Shown piece by piece: positions 54,471-57,179 of a stretch of DNA of 57,179 nucleotides. The notes beneath the pieces are model-generated. The model was not told the origin of the DNA, did no database searches, and saw nothing but the letters and a program-made list of their open reading frames with translations. The stretch is taken from the NCBI RefSeq assembly GCF_001591345.1, contig NZ_BCUS01000032.1:1-57179 (forward strand), in the 5' to 3' direction. Both the position numbers and the translations under genes were made by a program. Numbering within the stretch: position 1 is the first letter of the stretch; every line of letters starts with the position of its first letter. The DNA comes from Variovorax boronicumulans NBRC 103145. GTDB taxonomy: Bacteria > Pseudomonadota > Gammaproteobacteria > Burkholderiales > Burkholderiaceae_C.

Positions 54471-54896
54471 ATGACCGACCTCCACACCCGCATCTCCGAC
54501 AGCTTCAACGCACAGGGCCTGATGGCCACGCTCGGCGCGCGGCTGGTGCATGTGGGCGACGGCGAGGTGCACATCGAGATGCCGTTTGCAAGAGCGCTGT
54601 CGCAGCAGCGCGGCTATGTGCATGCGGGCGCGGTGACGAGCATCGTCGACAGCGCCTGCGGCTACGCGGGGCTCACGAAGGCGCCGCAGGGCTGCGACGT
54701 GGTGACGGCGGAGTTCAAGATCAACTTCATGCGGCCCGCGCTGGGCGAGCGCTTCCTGGCGGTGGGCCGGGTGCAGAGTTCGGGCAAGCTGCTCGCGGTG
54801 TGCACGGGCGAAGTGCGTGCCTTCGCGAAGGCGGGCGACACCGACTACAAGGTGGTGGCGATGATGCAGGCGACCATCGTGAACGTGCCGCAGTGA
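54471..54896 (+). CDS. PaaI family thioesterase (hot-dog fold)
   Basis: The protein has 141 residues. RGYVHAGAVTSIVDSACGYA holds the hot-dog active-site helix with the HAG motif and the D of VDSA. VVTAEFKINFMRPALGE is the second conserved block. Such enzymes hydrolyse acyl- or phenylacetyl-CoA thioesters. The ATG at 54471 fits the family; the longer upstream frame overlaps the terminator. It is a single gene. Confidence 0.92.
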   Translation: MTDLHTRISDSFNAQGLMATLGARLVHVGDGEVHIEMPFARALSQQRGYVHAGAVTSIVDSACGYAGLTKAPQGCDVVTAEFKINFMRPALGERFLAVGRVQSSGKLLAVCTGEVRAFAKAGDTDYKVVAMMQATIVNVPQ

Positions 54897-54921
54897 GCGA
54901 ACGGCACCCCGCTTCGCGCCA

Positions 54922-55314
54922 CTAGCAACGCGGCGTGGCGGTGACTTCGCTGGGCTGTTCCTGTTGCTGCTGTGGCGGCTTCTGCTGCTCGGCGATCACC
55001 GCGCGGCACAGGGCCTGCAGTTCGGCCGCGACGATGTCGGGCGCCTTGCGCAGCTCGGCAATGTCGCGCTCGCCGACGCAGTGGCCTTCGAGGCGCACGT
55101 AGATGCGGCTGAAGTTACCGCCGAGCGCGCGTGCAATGTCGCGCAGGCAATCGGCCACGCTGGCAAAGCCGGTGTGGCTGTACGAGCTGGGCGGGATCAC
55201 GCCCTTGGAGCGCGGCGCGCGCACGGAATACAGGTACGACGCGCCTTCAGACCGCAGCTCCACCACGGGCTGCAGGCCTCTCTGAACGTCGCCGTTGCCT
55301 TGCTTTCCTTGCAT
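54922..55314 (-). CDS. Hypothetical protein, 130 residues
   Basis: The ATG at 55314 starts a soluble protein with YLYSVRAPRSKGVIPPSSYS, SVADCLRDIARALGG and YVRLEGHCVGERDIAELRKA, then a Gln/Pro-rich tail (EQQKPPQQQQEQP). There are no signal peptide or membrane helices. I do not recognise the family. Coding potential is supported by codon usage like the neighbours and by the absence of a better frame. Its last 100 bp converge with the thioesterase. Confidence 0.6.
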   Translation of the reverse strand: MQGKQGNGDVQRGLQPVVELRSEGASYLYSVRAPRSKGVIPPSSYSHTGFASVADCLRDIARALGGNFSRIYVRLEGHCVGERDIAELRKAPDIVAAELQALCRAVIAEQQKPPQQQQEQPSEVTATPRC

Positions 55315-55454
55315 GGGCGGAGTGTAAATCTGGCGAAGGCAGAATCTGTCGACCAGGCCGAAGGCCGCTTCGCGAGGGGTGGCTCTTCTTCATTTTTTGT
55401 TGGTTCACCGCGGCGCACTCAGAGTGCAGCCGCCGTTCACACTTCATCAATCCA

Positions 55455-56315
55455 ATGGCCAATCGCTCCTACCTCTACAGCCTCACCAACCGGCCCACGG
55501 CGTACACGGACCGACCCGAAACCATCTCGGGCATCTCCGAATGGAACTACGACATTCCGTTCATGTACCGGCTGCTGATGTCGGGCGATCCGCAGCTGTG
55601 CGCGTCGCTGATCTCCGACGGCCTCGACAGCGACGAGGGGGATGAGAAGGTCCGGCTGTACGCGATCAGCGGCCGCTTCGAGCCGGGCTTTGCGCGGGTG
55701 AAGCGGCTCATCGACATCATGCGGTACCTGGCGGCGCAGGCGCCGGTGCCTGCGCCCGCGCCTGCTGCCCCGCCCGTCGTGGCCGCGCCGAAGGCCACGT
55801 CGTTCGTCGACCGGCTCAAGGGCTGGTTCTCGCCGTCGGCCGCACCGAAGGCACCGCCTGCAGCTGTCGCGCCCGCAGCGGCCACACCCGCGACGGGCTC
55901 GACGCAGCTGCCGGGCTGGCTGGACGAGACCCTGGCTTTTCTCGAAGCCCACCGCAACGAGCACCTGCTGCTGGAGACGGTCGAGCTCGACACGATGTAC
56001 GAATCGGAAGAAGCCCCGCTGCGGGCCTGTGTCGAGAAGGAGCTCGCGCGCTGCCAGCAGGCCGGCGCCGCGCTCGATGCGCTGCCGCAAGACATCGCGG
56101 CGGCGGCGCAACTGCTGCGCGAGGCGGGTGCGAAAAAGCAGGCGGCCCCGCTCGATGCGTTCTTCGGGCTGCGCTTCGACGACGACTGCGACAGCACGCG
56201 CAGCCGCGCCACGGAATATCCGCTGGGGCTGCAGTGGTACGACGTGCTGTATTTCGGCCTGCTCAACCGCGCCGAGTTCGAAGCAGCCACGCGCGGCGAC
56301 GCTGCGGCCGCGTAG
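55455..56315 (+). CDS. Unknown protein with a conserved N-terminus and two Pro/Ala linkers
   Basis: The protein has 286 residues. The N-terminus (MANRSYLYSLTNRPTAYTDR) and PFMYRLLMSGDPQLCASLIS recall a family annotated in Burkholderiales as DUF7822-like. Residues about 97-112 and 134-156 are Pro/Ala linkers around FVDRLKGWFSP. The C-terminal half is acidic and helical. It is soluble and of unknown function. Its stop is 4 bp from the end of the convergent deaminase. Confidence 0.75.
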   Translation: MANRSYLYSLTNRPTAYTDRPETISGISEWNYDIPFMYRLLMSGDPQLCASLISDGLDSDEGDEKVRLYAISGRFEPGFARVKRLIDIMRYLAAQAPVPAPAPAAPPVVAAPKATSFVDRLKGWFSPSAAPKAPPAAVAPAAATPATGSTQLPGWLDETLAFLEAHRNEHLLLETVELDTMYESEEAPLRACVEKELARCQQAGAALDALPQDIAAAAQLLREAGAKKQAAPLDAFFGLRFDDDCDSTRSRATEYPLGLQWYDVLYFGLLNRAEFEAATRGDAAAA

Positions 56316-56319
56316 CGCT

Positions 56320-56814
56320 TCAGTCGCCGCGTCGCGGCTCAGCCCACGCCGAGAGGATGCGCACGGCTTCGGCGTCCATCTTCTGCTCGGCCGGCTGCGC
56401 ACGCGCGGCCAGCGGTGCGCCGGCTTCGGTGCGCAACACGTCGACGTCGATGGGGTGGCGTGCCGCCACGGTCACGCCTTGGAAGGCTTCACCCGACTGC
56501 GCGAGCGTGGCCGCGTAGTACAGCTGGCCGATGCCCGCGATGTGCATGGCCGCCACGCACATGGCGCAGGGCTCGCACGAGGTGTAGAGCTCGCAGCCCG
56601 ACAGGTCGACGGTGCCCAGCCGGCGGCAGGCATCGCGAATGGCCTCGACCTCGCCGTGCGAGGTGGGGTCGTGGTGTGCGACGGAGTGGTTGAAGCCCTC
56701 GCCCACCACCTCGCCATTCTTGACGACGACGGCGCCGAAGGGCTCGGTGCCGGGCTCCTGGAGCGCCCGGGCCGAGAGGGCCAGGGCGCGCTGCATGAAG
56801 TGTTCGTTGTACAT
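56320..56814 (-). CDS. Nucleoside deaminase (guanine deaminase-like)
   Basis: The protein has 164 residues. The zinc site of the cytidine-deaminase superfamily is present: HGEVEAIRDA (His ligand and catalytic Glu) and CEPCAMCVAAMH (two Cys ligands). PFGAVVVKNGEVVGEGFN is the N-terminal beta-strand block. The ligand pattern and FQGVTV resemble the GuaD-type guanine deaminases. The ATG at 56814 starts the family pattern. It follows the MFS gene, an organisation like purine uptake and salvage. Confidence 0.9.
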   Translation of the reverse strand: MYNEHFMQRALALSARALQEPGTEPFGAVVVKNGEVVGEGFNHSVAHHDPTSHGEVEAIRDACRRLGTVDLSGCELYTSCEPCAMCVAAMHIAGIGQLYYAATLAQSGEAFQGVTVAARHPIDVDVLRTEAGAPLAARAQPAEQKMDAEAVRILSAWAEPRRGD

Positions 56815-56834
56815 GGGTCGAATCTCCGTTTGTC

Positions 56835-57179
56835 TCAGGCCTTGCGGGCCTGCTCGATGGGGGACGGCGCGGGCGCGGCCTGCGCGCCGAACAGGCCGGC
56901 AGTGGCACTGGCGTAGCGGCGCGGGTCGAAGCGCAGCACGGCGGGCAGCAGCAGCACGGTGACAGCGGCCAGGTAGGCCCAGGCCATGGTGAAGCCGCCG
57001 GTCTGCTCGCGCACCCAGCCGGTGACGAAGGGCGCGAGCGCCGCGATCATGAAGCCCACGCCCTGCATGAAGCCGGCGAGCGCGCCGGCCTGCGCGGGGT
57101 CGGGCCGGTGGTCGAGCGCGAGCACCATGCACAGCGAGAACGCACCGCCCAGGCCGGTGCCGAGCACGACGGCGATGAC
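56835..57179 (-). CDS. MFS transporter, C-terminal part (5' end outside window)
   Basis: The frame is open through the right edge of the window. The visible 114 residues include GTGLGGAFSLCMVLALDHRP, FMQGVGFMIAALAPFVTGWV and AWAYLAAVTVLLLPAVLRFD, membrane helices of the CynX/NimT group of major facilitators. It lies 20 bp before the deaminase gene on the same strand and may import its substrate. The start is not seen. Confidence 0.85.
   Translation of the reverse strand, partial: VIAVVLGTGLGGAFSLCMVLALDHRPDPAQAGALAGFMQGVGFMIAALAPFVTGWVREQTGGFTMAWAYLAAVTVLLLPAVLRFDPRRYASATAGLFGAQAAPAPSPIEQARKA

Noticed and set aside
1..57179. CRISPR arrays, rRNA, insertion sequences or transposase genes
   Set aside because: No regularly spaced repeats, rRNA segments, transposase motifs or terminal inverted repeats were seen anywhere in the window.

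Overview
The window is GC-rich (roughly two thirds G+C by eye) and almost fully coding. It reads as chromosomal DNA from a betaproteobacterium of the order Burkholderiales, most likely family Comamonadaceae and close to Variovorax. The reasons are the order of the division and cell wall (dcw) cluster, an mraZ leader with boxes spaced 10 bp apart, a DksA with a one-cysteine 'zinc finger', and the gene set dapF / DUF484 / ydcF-like / xerC. The genus is an inference from gene content and style, not from a database match.

Layout. 1-8645: the end of aroE, mtgA, a DUF2809 membrane protein, a coupled plsC-cdsA pair, a large helical-repeat protein, ruvC, and a serine hydroxymethyltransferase-like gene divergent from a GcvA-like LysR regulator. 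8656-28264: a small membrane protein, lpxC, and the whole dcw cluster on the minus strand (mraZ-rsmH-ftsL-ftsI-murE-murF-mraY-murD-ftsW-murG-murC-ddl-ftsQ-ftsA-ftsZ), mostly with 4-bp start/stop overlaps. MraZ operator boxes and a promoter lie at its head and an intrinsic terminator follows ftsZ. 28538-41658: hslVU, a STAS-domain protein, dksA with a long N-terminal extension, a YdgA/DUF945 protein, a CobW-type metal chaperone GTPase, rlmI, xerC, a YdcF-like gene, DUF484, dapF and an esterase. 41719-47746: a compact operon (YcaC-like hydrolase, XapX, exported YtcJ-like amidohydrolase, DoxX, MFS transporter with a C-terminal monooxygenase-like domain) divergent from its probable LysR regulator. 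47772-57179: assorted metabolic, efflux and unknown genes.

The clearest foreign segment is at about 50.1-52.2 kb, where G+C falls to about 40%. It encodes a 2TM SLATT-family protein and a reverse transcriptase with an FVDD active site, with the second start overlapping the first stop. This looks like a defence-associated reverse transcriptase (DRT/UG-Abi-like) module with a pore-forming effector. A leader of about 130 nt with hairpins precedes it, and a 9-bp direct repeat flanks it. Just to its left, on the opposite strand, is a promoter-structured RNA-terminator unit whose sequence is complementary to the leader of the next small gene, an arrangement like the phage P4 C4 antisense RNA.

A second theme is long disordered Ala/Pro/Glu/Val-rich insertions inside housekeeping enzymes: about 235 residues inside MurD, about 90 inside PlsC, and an Ala/Lys/Pro-rich tail of about 180 residues on DksA.
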